DNA of 64,000 nt from Cohaesibacter sp. ES.047 (lineage in GTDB: Bacteria; Pseudomonadota; Alphaproteobacteria; Rhizobiales; Cohaesibacteraceae). Below, one piece after another: positions 28,076 to 36,674 of this stretch. Made by a program: the position numbers and the translations under genes. The notes beneath the pieces were generated by a model. The model saw only the letters and a list, made by a program, of their open reading frames with translations. It did not search any database and had not been told where the DNA came from. How positions within the stretch are numbered: the first letter of the stretch is position 1; each line of letters opens with the position of its first letter. The DNA is taken from positions 3,116,001 to 3,180,000 of the forward strand of contig NZ_LT907844.1 in assembly GCF_900215505.1 (NCBI RefSeq), given 5' to 3'.

Positions 28076-29458
28076 GAGCGACGTCTCTTTGTATTTCTCG
28101 CCCATATCCTGGCCGGTCTGCCACATGGTCTCGATGCAATTGTCGAGCGGCATGAAGTGGGTGCCATCGCCATGAAGGGAGAGGGACGCCGCTGACACCG
28201 CCTTGATGGCCCCAAGGCCGTTGCGCTCAATGCAAGGCACCTGAACCAGCCCCTTCACCGGATCGCAAGTCATGCCCAGATGATGCTCCAGCGCGATTTC
28301 AGCTGCATTCTCGATCTGCTCGTTGCTGCCGCCAAGGGCCGCACAGAGACCGCCAGCAGCCATTGCCGCCGCAGAGCCAACTTCGGCCTGACAACCTGCT
28401 TCTGCGCCCGAAATGGAGGCGTTGTGCTTGATCAGCCCGCCAATGGCTGCCGCCGTCAGCAAAAAGGTGCGGATGCCTTCATCGCTCGAACCGGGGCATT
28501 GATCGCGGTAATAGCGCAGTACGGACGGTATGACGCCAGCCGCGCCGTTGGTCGGCGCGGTGACAACGCGCCCACCCGCAGCATTTTCCTCATTCACCGC
28601 CATGGCATAGAGGCTCAGCCAGTCATTGACCTGATGCGGCATAGGCTGATTGTTGCCCCGATCGGCAATCAGCCGCTCGCGGATGGCTTTTGCGCGGCGT
28701 TTGACATAGAGGCCTCCCGGCAATTCGCCATCCTTCTCAAGCCCTCTATCGATCACTGCCCGCATCGTGTGCCACAGGCGATCAAGGCCTGTCAGCAAAG
28801 CCTCCCGGTCGAGCTCCACTTCCTCGTTTGCCTGCTTCATCGCCGCGATGCTGAGCCCGGAGCGCTGTCCCATGTCGAGCATCTCTGCTGCAGAACCGAA
28901 GGGATAGGGATAACCCGCCGCCTTCTGCTCCTTGTGTAGATCCATGGGGTCATGGCTGATCTGTTCATCCAGCTCGCTGGCGGTGACGATGAAGCCACCG
29001 CCGATGGAATAATAGGTGGCGCTGGCGAGCTGCTGGTTGCCCTCGCCATAAGCAAAGATCTTCATGCCGTTGGCATGGCCGGACAGGGGCGGGCCATAGT
29101 CAAAGACGAGATCCTCGTCAGGGTTGAAGCGCAGGCGCTCAAAGCCATCCGGCTCAATGTGTTTTTCTTCGCGGATGCGCGCTTCCAGCCCTTCGGCTTC
29201 GTCCGGATCGAGCTTGTCTGGCGTGATGCCGATCAGCCCGAGGATCACGGCCCGGTCCGTCGCGTGCCCCTTGCCGGTGAAGGCCAGCGAGCCATGCAGC
29301 GAGCAGGAGACACGTCGCACCTGCTCAGCGCTGACGCCCATGAAGACACCGCCGCGCAGGTCATCCATGAACCGCGCCGCCGCATTCATCGGCCCCATCG
29401 TGTGGGACGAGGAGGGGCCAACCCCGATCTTGAAGATGTCAAAGACGGAAAGGAACAT
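28043..29458 (-). CDS. sdaA: L-serine ammonia-lyase, single-chain iron-sulfur type
   Basis: 471 residues, the normal size for the single-chain enzyme with beta and alpha domains fused. The N-terminus [20 protein letters not shown] is the family signature, and the C-terminal domain carries the cysteines of the 4Fe-4S cluster, including GCQAEVG and the [16 protein letters not shown] region. It converts L-serine to pyruvate and ammonia. It lies 43 bp downstream of gcvP in the same direction, so glycine and serine breakdown are probably co-expressed. Its last ten codons are the site where the 110-bp repeat array begins. Confidence 0.95.
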   Translation of the reverse strand: MFLSVFDIFKIGVGPSSSHTMGPMNAAARFMDDLRGGVFMGVSAEQVRRVSCSLHGSLAFTGKGHATDRAVILGLIGITPDKLDPDEAEGLEARIREEKHIEPDGFERLRFNPDEDLVFDYGPPLSGHANGMKIFAYGEGNQQLASATYYSIGGGFIVTASELDEQISHDPMDLHKEQKAAGYPYPFGSAAEMLDMGQRSGLSIAAMKQANEEVELDREALLTGLDRLWHTMRAVIDRGLEKDGELPGGLYVKRRAKAIRERLIADRGNNQPMPHQVNDWLSLYAMAVNEENAAGGRVVTAPTNGAAGVIPSVLRYYRDQCPGSSDEGIRTFLLTAAAIGGLIKHNASISGAEAGCQAEVGSAAAMAAGGLCAALGGSNEQIENAAEIALEHHLGMTCDPVKGLVQVPCIERNGLGAIKAVSAASLSLHGDGTHFMPLDNCIETMWQTGQDMGEKYKETSLGGLAVNLPEC

Positions 29459-29501
29459 GGGTATGCCTCAGATCGGGGTCGTAGAGTTCAGATTGGACGG
29501 C

Positions 29502-32369
29502 CTATTCAGCTGCCTCTTCGTAGGCATCCACCGGTGGGCAGGTGCAGATGAGATTGCGGTCGCCATAGGCATTGTCGACGCGGTTGACTGGCGGCCAATA
29601 TTTGTCCACCTCGAAAGCGCCCGCCGGGAAACATCCCTGCTTGCGGCTGTAGGGACGGTCCCATTCGCCAACCAGATCGCGCACCGTATGAGGCGCATTT
29701 TTCAGCGGGTTGTTGTCCTTGTCAATCTTGCCGTCTTCAATGTCCTGCGCTTCGCGACGAATGTCGAGCATCGAGGCGATGAAACGATCAAGCTCGGCCT
29801 TGGGTTCGGACTCGGTCGGCTCGACCATCAGGGTGCCCGCCACCGGCCAGCTCATGGTCGGCGCGTGGAAGCCATTGTCCATCAGGCGCTTGGCGATGTC
29901 ATCCACGGTCACATGGCAGGCCTCATCGAGGGGGCGGGTGTCGAGAATGCACTCATGCGCTACACGGCCCGTCTTGGAGGTGTAGAGGATGTCAAAGGCA
30001 TCCTTGAGGCTTTCGGCGATGTAGTTGGCATTGAGGATCGCCACCTTGGTGGATTGGGTGAGGCCAGCGCCACCCATCAACAGGCAATAGGCCCAGCTCA
30101 CCGGCAGGATCGAAGGAGAGCCGAAGGGCGCCGCCGAAACCGGTCCGATGGTCGCGTCCCGTTCCGGATGGCCGGGAAGATAAGGAGCAAGATGGGATTT
30201 GACGCCAATTGGCCCCATGCCCGGTCCGCCACCGCCATGGGGGATGCAGAAGGTCTTGTGCAAGTTGAGATGGCTGACGTCGCCGCCGATGTCACCGGGC
30301 CGGGACAGCCCCACCATGGCGTTCATGTTGGCACCATCGATATAGACCTGCCCACCATGCTCGTGGGTGATGGCACAAACCTCCTGCACCGTCTCCTCGA
30401 ACACCCCGTGGGTGGAGGGATAGGTGATCATGCAGGCGGCGAGTTGATCGGAATATTGCTCCGCCTTGGCCCGGAAATCCTCAAGATCGATGTCGCCATT
30501 GTCTGCCGACTTGACTGGCACCACCTTCCAGCCGGCCAAATGGGCCGAGGCAGGGTTGGTGCCATGGGCCGAGGTCGGAATGAGGCAAATGTTGCGGTGG
30601 CCCTGACCCTGAGCCTGCTGATAGTTGCGGATGGTGATGAGGCCCGCATATTCCCCTTGCGCGCCGGAGTTGGGCTGCTGAGAGATGGCGTCATAACCGG
30701 TGACAAGGCAGAGCTTGTGATTGAGATCGTCAATCATCTCCTTGTAGCCAAGCGCCTGATCGTCGGGCACGAAGGGGTGCAGGTTGGCAAATTCGGGCCA
30801 TGTCACCGGGATCATCTCGATGGTCGCATTGAGCTTCATCGTGCAGGAACCGAGCGGGATCATCGCCCGGTCAAGCGCGAGATCGCGGTCGGCGAGGCGG
30901 CGCATGTAGCGGGTGATCTCGGCCTCGGCGCGGTTGAGATGAAAAATCGGGTGGGTGAGATAATCGCTTTCGCGCAGGTTGGCCTGTGGCAAGCGATAGG
31001 CGATGTCTTCCTCGCGGGCATATTCGTCCGCACCATAGTCAAGATCGCCGCCAAAACTCTTCCAGACCGCTTCCACGACTTCCGGCCGTGTCTGTTCATC
31101 AAGGCTGATGCCGATCTTGCTGGACCCCACCTTGCGCAGGTTGATGCCGTTGGCAACCGCGGCGTTCATGATGACGCCTTGAAGCGCGCCCACTTCGACC
31201 GTGATGGTGTCAAAGAAGACATCCGGTTCGACCTTGAAGCCTAGTTTCTCAAGGCCATCTGCGAGGCGGACGGTGCGGCGGTGAACATATTGCGCGATGG
31301 CCTTGATGCCGTCCGGTCCGTGGTAGACCGCATACATCGAGGCAATGACGGCCAGCAGGGCCTGTGCGGTGCAGACGTTGGAATTGGCTTTTTCGCGGCG
31401 GATATGCTGCTCGCGGGTCTGAAGCGCGAGGCGATAGGCCTTGCGGCCCTGACTGTCGATGGTCACGCCAATGATGCGGCCCGGCATGGAGCGCTTGTAG
31501 GCGTCGCGACAAGCCATATAGGCGGCATGTGGTCCGCCATAGCCGAGCGGCACGCCAAAGCGCTGGGTGGAGCCGACGGCGATGTCCGCGCCCATCTCGC
31601 CCGGTGCCTTGAGCAGCGCCAGAGACAGCGGGTCGGCGATGACGATGCCAAGGGCCTTATTCTCATGCAGGCTCGCGATGAGGTCTGAGAAATCGCGCAC
31701 ATGACCATGGGTGCCGGGATACTGGAAGATGGCCCCGAATACTTCGCTGGGGTCGAGATCTTCCGGTGCGCCGATCTTGACCTCGATGCCAAGTGGCTCT
31801 GCCCGTGTCTCGATCACGGCGATATTCTGCGGATGGCAATTCTCGTCGACAAAGAAGACATTGGCCTTGGTCTTGGAGGCGCGTTTGGCCATGGTCATGG
31901 CTTCGGCGGCTGCCGTTGCTTCGTCTAGGAGTGAGGCGTTGGCGACCTCCAGACCGGTCAAGTCCGACACCATGGTCTGGAAATTGAGCAAGGCTTCAAG
32001 CCGACCCTGACTGATTTCGGGCTGGTAGGGAGTGTAGGCCGTATACCAAGCCGGATTTTCAAGGATGTTTCTCAGGATCACCGGCGGCGTGGTGGTGCCA
32101 TAATAGCCCTGACCAATCAGCGAGGTGAGAAGCTTGTTCTTGGAGGCGACCTGCCGCATGTGGTGCAGGGTGTCTTTTTCCGTCAGTGCACCGCCCCATT
32201 CCAGCGGCTCTTTTTGACGGATCGAAGGAGGAACGGTGGCATCGATGAGCGCATCCAGCGTTTCGAACCCGACGACCTTCAGCATCTCTGCCATTTCCGA
32301 CGGGCTCGGGCCGATGTGGCGCCGGTTGGCAAAATCATAGGCTTCGTAGTCGGTCAGTTGGAATGCCAT
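29502..32369 (-). CDS. gcvP: Glycine dehydrogenase (decarboxylating), P-protein of the glycine cleavage system
   Basis: 955 residues, the full-length fused P-protein. The PLP-binding lysine lies in [20 protein letters not shown] near residue 700 in the C-terminal half; the N-terminal half contains the related but inactive fold. It decarboxylates glycine and passes the aminomethyl group to lipoyl-GcvH. gcvT and gcvH are not in the window, which is unusual because they are often adjacent. The gene is divergent from an XRE-cupin regulator across a 204-bp intergenic region. Confidence 0.96.
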   Translation of the reverse strand: MAFQLTDYEAYDFANRRHIGPSPSEMAEMLKVVGFETLDALIDATVPPSIRQKEPLEWGGALTEKDTLHHMRQVASKNKLLTSLIGQGYYGTTTPPVILRNILENPAWYTAYTPYQPEISQGRLEALLNFQTMVSDLTGLEVANASLLDEATAAAEAMTMAKRASKTKANVFFVDENCHPQNIAVIETRAEPLGIEVKIGAPEDLDPSEVFGAIFQYPGTHGHVRDFSDLIASLHENKALGIVIADPLSLALLKAPGEMGADIAVGSTQRFGVPLGYGGPHAAYMACRDAYKRSMPGRIIGVTIDSQGRKAYRLALQTREQHIRREKANSNVCTAQALLAVIASMYAVYHGPDGIKAIAQYVHRRTVRLADGLEKLGFKVEPDVFFDTITVEVGALQGVIMNAAVANGINLRKVGSSKIGISLDEQTRPEVVEAVWKSFGGDLDYGADEYAREEDIAYRLPQANLRESDYLTHPIFHLNRAEAEITRYMRRLADRDLALDRAMIPLGSCTMKLNATIEMIPVTWPEFANLHPFVPDDQALGYKEMIDDLNHKLCLVTGYDAISQQPNSGAQGEYAGLITIRNYQQAQGQGHRNICLIPTSAHGTNPASAHLAGWKVVPVKSADNGDIDLEDFRAKAEQYSDQLAACMITYPSTHGVFEETVQEVCAITHEHGGQVYIDGANMNAMVGLSRPGDIGGDVSHLNLHKTFCIPHGGGGPGMGPIGVKSHLAPYLPGHPERDATIGPVSAAPFGSPSILPVSWAYCLLMGGAGLTQSTKVAILNANYIAESLKDAFDILYTSKTGRVAHECILDTRPLDEACHVTVDDIAKRLMDNGFHAPTMSWPVAGTLMVEPTESEPKAELDRFIASMLDIRREAQDIEDGKIDKDNNPLKNAPHTVRDLVGEWDRPYSRKQGCFPAGAFEVDKYWPPVNRVDNAYGDRNLICTCPPVDAYEEAAE

Positions 32370-32463
32370 GGGCTCTGTCCTCTGTCTTTTTGAGCGGCTC
32401 GCCGTTGCGGGGTAGTCTGAGTGGCGAGGGACAATGTTGCAAGTGCAGTTGTGTTTCTTATAG

Positions 32464-32475
32464 GGGAAATTTCCC
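32464..32475. promoter_or_regulatory. Palindrome between gcvP and the XRE-cupin regulator, candidate operator
   Basis: GGGAAATTTCCC is a perfect 12-bp palindrome, about 95 bp upstream of gcvP and 98 bp upstream of the regulator start. It is the only strong symmetrical site in this divergent region and may be bound by the XRE-cupin protein. No glycine riboswitch fold is evident here. Confidence 0.4.
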
Positions 32476-32573
32476 TCTTGGGCAATAATGTGTTATATGA
32501 GATACCTGACTTGAGGCCCAAAATTGCGAATGCTCCACCGCCATTTGGAAGGAGCGCCAAGGAGATCCGAAAG

Positions 32574-33251
32574 ATGAGCGGCATTGTGACACAAGACGAG
32601 GACGGCAAGCTGCGAATCGATGATGGCGTCAGCGTGACGGAAGCAATTGGTGTTTCCCCAGGACCATTGTCCCTTTCCTCGCAAGAGGCACCCGGCCTTG
32701 AGGAAATCGGCCAGATGGTGCGTGAAGCGCGCAAGAAGAAGGGCTGGACGCTTGAGGAAACGGGCAGGCAAGCAGGCATCGGGCGATCGACCCTGTCAAA
32801 AATCGAAAATGGCCAGACAAAGCCGGGCTTCGATATCGTGCGCCGTCTCACCAAGGCGCTGGAGCTTGAAACCCCCAACCTGTTTCTGCAATCCGGCAAG
32901 AGCGATCTGTCCGGCCGCCGCGACCTGACCCGAAAAGGGCAGGGGGAGCCGAAGATTACCGCGACCTATTCCCATGAGCTATTGTGCAATGAGCTGATCA
33001 GCAAATCCATGGTGCCCTATGTCAGCACCATCAAGGCACGTGACATTTCGGATTTTGGCGACTGGATCCGCCATCGCGGCGAGGAATTCATGTATGTCCT
33101 TTCCGGCGAGCTTGTTTTGCACACCGAGCACTACCGCCCCCTTGCCATGAAGACCGGAGACAGCATTTACTATGACAGCTCCATGGGGCATTGCTGCGTG
33201 ACAACAAGCAAGGAGGACGCCGTCGTCCTCTGGGTCAGTCTAGAACGATAA
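32574..33251 (+). CDS. XRE-family regulator with cupin sensor domain
   Basis: 225 residues from the ATG at 32574, chosen for its AAGGAG ribosome site; the frame is open back to 32421 but that stretch is the divergent promoter. The helix-turn-helix (about 45-100) contains WTLEETGRQAGIGRSTLSKI, and the C-terminal cupin barrel (about 140-225) carries RHRGEEFMYVLSGELVLH. Such proteins usually repress or activate adjacent metabolic genes in response to a small molecule. Divergence from gcvP suggests control of the gcvP-sdaA unit, which is inference. Confidence 0.85.
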   Translation: MSGIVTQDEDGKLRIDDGVSVTEAIGVSPGPLSLSSQEAPGLEEIGQMVREARKKKGWTLEETGRQAGIGRSTLSKIENGQTKPGFDIVRRLTKALELETPNLFLQSGKSDLSGRRDLTRKGQGEPKITATYSHELLCNELISKSMVPYVSTIKARDISDFGDWIRHRGEEFMYVLSGELVLHTEHYRPLAMKTGDSIYYDSSMGHCCVTTSKEDAVVLWVSLER

Positions 33252-33263
33252 GAGACGTTGCGG

Positions 33264-33758
33264 ATGATCATCAGAAACGCCGAGCCAGGCGATGCAGCGG
33301 CCATCGCCGCCATCTACAATCATGCGGTCGAGCACACCACGGCCATATGGAACGAAGCGACGGTGACGTCGGACAACCGCGCCAACTGGATCACCGGGCG
33401 TCAGCAAGGGGGCTTTCCTGTCCTAGTGGCCGTTGATGAGGCTGGAGACATTGCGGGCTATGCCAGCTATGGCCCATGGCGGGCCTTTGACGGCTACCGC
33501 CACACGGTGGAGCATTCGGTCTATGTTGAAAAAGACCATCGCGGCCAAGGGATCGGACGTCAGCTCATGGACGCCCTGCTTAAAGAGGCGGGCGCGAGCG
33601 GCATCCATGTCATGATCGCTGGAATTGAAGCCGAGAATGCCGGCTCAATCGCGTTGCACCGAAAGCTAGGCTTCGTTGAGGCCGGAACGCTCCATGAGGT
33701 CGGCACCAAATTCGGGCGCTGGTTGGACCTTACCTTCATGGAGTTTCGCTTCGGTTGA
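33264..33758 (+). CDS. GNAT acetyltransferase, phosphinothricin acetyltransferase-like
   Basis: About 164 residues from the ATG at 33264. The acetyl-CoA motif reads HRGQGIGRQLMDALL, and the segments YNHAVEHTTAIWNE and VYVEKDH, with the C-terminal HRKLGFVEAG, match the PAT/Bar and MnaT group that acetylates phosphinothricin or methionine sulfone-like amino acids. The natural substrate is not certain. It starts 12 bp after the XRE-cupin gene, so they may be co-transcribed. It is convergent with the DUF533 gene with only 4 bp between the stops. Confidence 0.82.
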   Translation: MIIRNAEPGDAAAIAAIYNHAVEHTTAIWNEATVTSDNRANWITGRQQGGFPVLVAVDEAGDIAGYASYGPWRAFDGYRHTVEHSVYVEKDHRGQGIGRQLMDALLKEAGASGIHVMIAGIEAENAGSIALHRKLGFVEAGTLHEVGTKFGRWLDLTFMEFRFG

Positions 33759-33762
33759 AAGG

Positions 33763-34563
33763 CTATTCTTCGGCTTCTATCAGTGTCTGATGAATCTGGC
33801 TGATAAGATCCGGTTCGAGATCGAGACGCGCTGCCAGCATCGCCAGATAGGCCTGTTCGGACGGCGTGTCCGGCTCGATGGCCATCAGGGAGGCCATGTA
33901 GACCTCAATGGCCTGTTCCCGGGTGCGCGTGTGTGCCACGATATTGTCGATGTCGAGCGGCTTATTAAGCTGATCGAACAGGAACAGTTTTTCCTCCGAG
34001 GACAGTTGCATCTCTTCGATCTTATCGAAAATGGCCTTGTGCTCTGCGGTGTCGATCTGCCCATCCGCTTTGGCCGCCGCGATCATCGCGCTGACAAGTG
34101 TTGCCCCAACGCCGGTTGCCCGATCAGTCATTTCGTTGACTTCAAAGCCCGACCCTGTGGGCACGATAGGCACATGTTTGAGTTTGGCTTGCGAACCGAG
34201 TGTCTGGTGCATGCTGGCGGGAATAGTGTTTTCACCTCGCCCGACCTGGCCATCAACCACAGGTACGCCTGCCTTCTTGCCCTGATAGTCCGAATAGGCC
34301 TTGTAGGCGAGACCCGCAACGAGCGCCAAACCACCGTAGGTCGCCGCCTTCTTGGCCATTTTGCGACCCTTTTTGGACCCCATCATATAGCCGGCGAGAC
34401 CGCCAGCAACAGCACCACCACCGATGCCGCCTGCGTTGTTGCTCAGGTAATTTCGTCCTTGCTGTAAAAGATCTCCCGAATTTGTTTGATTGCTTGCGGT
34501 TGATTGGCCCGCTCCACCGGTTGCGCCAAGAATTTCATTGATCAGTTTCGATGCATCAAACAT
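33763..34563 (-). CDS. DUF533 / TerB-like protein (YebE family)
   Basis: 266 residues. The N-terminal part contains a low-complexity glycine-rich region (GGIGGGAVAGGLAGYMMG) and one hydrophobic segment around 70-90. The C-terminal ~130 residues form the TerB-like helical domain of DUF533, with ADGQIDTAEHKAIFDKIEEM, an acidic motif also found in tellurite-resistance TerB. The function is unknown; YebE homologues are membrane-associated and often stress-induced. Confidence 0.8.
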   Translation of the reverse strand: MFDASKLINEILGATGGAGQSTASNQTNSGDLLQQGRNYLSNNAGGIGGGAVAGGLAGYMMGSKKGRKMAKKAATYGGLALVAGLAYKAYSDYQGKKAGVPVVDGQVGRGENTIPASMHQTLGSQAKLKHVPIVPTGSGFEVNEMTDRATGVGATLVSAMIAAAKADGQIDTAEHKAIFDKIEEMQLSSEEKLFLFDQLNKPLDIDNIVAHTRTREQAIEVYMASLMAIEPDTPSEQAYLAMLAARLDLEPDLISQIHQTLIEAEE

Positions 34564-34762
34564 TCGGTTTCAGAGTCTCCTCATTTGGTTGTTCTTCTTG
34601 CAGTCCCCACGTCGTGTGCAGGATGTGCGTTTTGCTCTCGAACAGGTTGAGAGTTCACAAAGTGTTTCACAGAAATATAGGGCGTATCGGGCCGGAGTCC
34701 AAAAATTCTTTTTCCGCTTTTAGTGGTAGGGGTCTTCGGGGGGCAGAGCGAAGGGTCAGAAA

Positions 34763-35092
34763 GTGATAGTTGCGAAAGTTATGAAATATCGCTATGGAGT
34801 GACATTGAATTGCACGCTCTTTGCGCGTGAACCCGAGAGACTGTTTGGGGATTTGGCTTTGTTGACCCTTATTGATCGCATCCCGCTGAGCACATTGATC
34901 GTTGCTGCGCTGACCCTTGGCCTCGCGCCATTCGTGCCGGAGCCGCACATATGGGAAAAACTCAAGATGCTCGCTTCCGGCACCCTGACCCGGCCCATTG
35001 ATGTCTTCGATCTTTTGTTTCATGGTCTCCCGTGGGTCTTGTTGCTGGCCAAGCTCGCGCGTATCGCAACGACCAGCAAACACGAATCCTAG
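34763..35092 (+). CDS. Small two-span membrane protein
   Basis: The family-like core begins near 34857 (TLIDRIPLSTLIVAALTLG) and contains PFVPEPHIWEKLKMLASGTL and a second hydrophobic segment ending LLLAKLARI. Database entries of this type are often labelled RND transporter without evidence. The start is uncertain: a GTG at 34763 with AAGGG, an ATG at 34781, and TTG codons near 34857 are all in frame. The shortest form, about 75 residues, would match the conserved core best. Function unknown. Confidence 0.6.
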   Translation: MIVAKVMKYRYGVTLNCTLFAREPERLFGDLALLTLIDRIPLSTLIVAALTLGLAPFVPEPHIWEKLKMLASGTLTRPIDVFDLLFHGLPWVLLLAKLARIATTSKHES

Positions 35093-35126
35093 AAGAAACG
35101 TGTAACCCTATAACGGTTTAACCCGA

Positions 35127-35720
35127 TTATTGTTCCGCTTTGCAGAATAGTTTTGTCGCTGCCGTCTCAAGATGATGTACAATTTTCTCGTCTGCCCACT
35201 GTCGTTCACGGCTTAGCAATTCCCATGTGCGAACCGAGATCATTGCCCAAAGCAGATCCGTTGCCGTCTCTGCGTCATAGGCGTCGCTGAGCGTGCCATC
35301 GCGTTCCAGCGCCCGAATTGCTGCCTCGCATCCCTCTCTCATATCCTCCATTCGCTTGCGCCACGCCCGCTCCACTTCGGCATCATGTTCAGCCAGATGA
35401 AGAATGGTGCGCGCGACCGGATACATGTGCGGAATAAAGGAGCACCAGGCCCTGACAAAGCTGACAAGGCGCTCGCGCCCGGTCGTCGCCTGCCTACTGG
35501 CCTCAAGCCGCTGCTCTACCCCTTGTGCATCGTCCTGCAAAAGAGTCGCCGCGATGATGAGATCTGCCCGATTTTGAAAATGCAGATACAGCGCTTGGCG
35601 GGAGACGCCCGCTCGCTTTGCGATGTCGGACATGCGGATGCCGCTGCCTGCTCCTTCTTCGAGCAGGGCGAGACAGGCCTTCAGAATTTTTTCTCTGGTA
35701 TCACTTTCGGTTCTTGACAT
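35127..35720 (-). CDS. TetR/AcrR-family transcriptional regulator
   Basis: 197 residues. The N-terminal helix-turn-helix (about 10-55) contains GIRMSDIAKRAGVSRQALYLHF, typical of TetR. The C-terminal ligand domain is of a general all-helical type. It is divergent from the oxidoreductase at 35805 across 84 bp that hold three matching palindromic sites, one covering its own start codon. It therefore most likely represses itself and the oxidoreductase. Confidence 0.9.
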   Translation of the reverse strand: MSRTESDTREKILKACLALLEEGAGSGIRMSDIAKRAGVSRQALYLHFQNRADLIIAATLLQDDAQGVEQRLEASRQATTGRERLVSFVRAWCSFIPHMYPVARTILHLAEHDAEVERAWRKRMEDMREGCEAAIRALERDGTLSDAYDAETATDLLWAMISVRTWELLSRERQWADEKIVHHLETAATKLFCKAEQ

Positions 35721-35770
35721 GGTGTCAAGTTAACAGTATTTGACACGGTGTCAACTTTACACAGTGTCAA
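35714..35770. promoter_or_regulatory. Three TTGACAC-n-GTGTCAA operators of the TetR regulator
   Basis: A perfect 15-bp palindrome (TTGACAC, one base, GTGTCAA) lies at 35740-35754. Near copies are at 35714-35728, overlapping the TetR start codon, and at 35756-35770 (one base changed in the left arm). Centres are 26 and 16 bp apart. The TTGACA elements can also serve as -35 boxes, which would make repression direct. Confidence 0.8.
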
Positions 35771-35804
35771 GATATTAAAAACTCTGGGAACAGGAGAGAG
35801 ACCC

Positions 35805-36434
35805 ATGAAAGTCATCATTTTTGGAGCGACCGGCAAAGTTGGACGACAGCTCACGGCACAGGCCCTGAGTGAGGGTCACGACGTAACAGCATTCGTCCGC
35901 AAGCAGAGCGGCGATCTGGGTGAAGATCCCAAACTTCGTCATCATCTGGGAGATGTGCTCAATCCAGCCGACGTTGCAGCCGCAATCAAGGATCATGACG
36001 CGGTGTTTGTGGCGTTGGGCAAACCGCTGCGCAACAAGGATCGATTGCGCACCCGAGGCACCGCCAACATCATTGCCGCCATGCAGCAGCATGGACCCCG
36101 CCGCCTTGTCTGCCTGTCCGGCTATGGGGCAGGGGAGAGTTATGCAAAGCTGCCGCGCTTCTATCGCTGGGTCATCATGCCGCTGGTGCTCAACCATGTC
36201 TATGCCGACCACGAAGAGCAGGAGAAACTGGTCAGGGCAAGCGGTCTCGACTGGACCTTGGTGCGCCCGTCCAACTTGTTCGACGGTCCACGCACCGACA
36301 GCTACAGGATCGATTTCGACAAGGTTGAAAAGGGCATGAAATTCAAGATCAGTTTCAAGGATGTGGCGCACTTCATGCTTGGTCAGCTTATCACACGGTC
36401 GCATCTCAAGGCCGCGACGGCCATATCTTCGTGA
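35805..36434 (+). CDS. NAD(P)H-binding atypical short-chain dehydrogenase-like protein
   Basis: 209 residues from the ATG at 35805, with an AGGAG ribosome site. The N-terminal GATGKVGRQL is the Rossmann dinucleotide-binding loop of NmrA/atypical SDR proteins, and TLVRPSNLFDGP matches the family C-terminal region. Members reduce flavins or biliverdin or act as NADP-sensing regulators; the substrate is unknown. It is the predicted target of the divergent TetR regulator. A hairpin follows 33 bp after the stop. Confidence 0.82.
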   Translation: MKVIIFGATGKVGRQLTAQALSEGHDVTAFVRKQSGDLGEDPKLRHHLGDVLNPADVAAAIKDHDAVFVALGKPLRNKDRLRTRGTANIIAAMQQHGPRRLVCLSGYGAGESYAKLPRFYRWVIMPLVLNHVYADHEEQEKLVRASGLDWTLVRPSNLFDGPRTDSYRIDFDKVEKGMKFKISFKDVAHFMLGQLITRSHLKAATAISS

Positions 36435-36466
36435 AACAGATAGCGGACAAGGCCAGAGTAACCATC

Positions 36467-36495
36467 GGGGATCAGAAGCTGTCGCTCTGATCCCC
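36467..36495 (+). terminator. Hairpin downstream of the oxidoreductase gene
   Basis: A perfect 10-bp stem (36467-36476 with 36486-36495) with a 9-nt loop. It lacks a strong T-tract, so it may be a weak terminator or a transcript-end stabiliser. Confidence 0.55.
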
Positions 36496-36674
36496 GGTTT
36501 GGTCAGAAGGTGAGCGAGAGGAGCTGTGCGAGTGATCGGGATTTTATACAGATGCGACATTTTGCAAGGCCTTCAGGCGTTCAAAGACAAGAAAATGTCA
36601 ATAAAACACCTTTAAAAGTGGGGCAGGATGTGTCGGAACAGAGCGTTCGTCACCAGACTTTTCGGGGAGCTTTT

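Noticed and set aside
29124-31244. Long plus-strand open frame over gcvP
   Set aside because: Shadow of the gcvP codon pattern; composition is not protein-like.
32370-32573. Glycine riboswitch upstream of gcvP
   Set aside because: No tandem aptamer-like fold can be seen in the short divergent region; only a 12-bp palindrome stands out.
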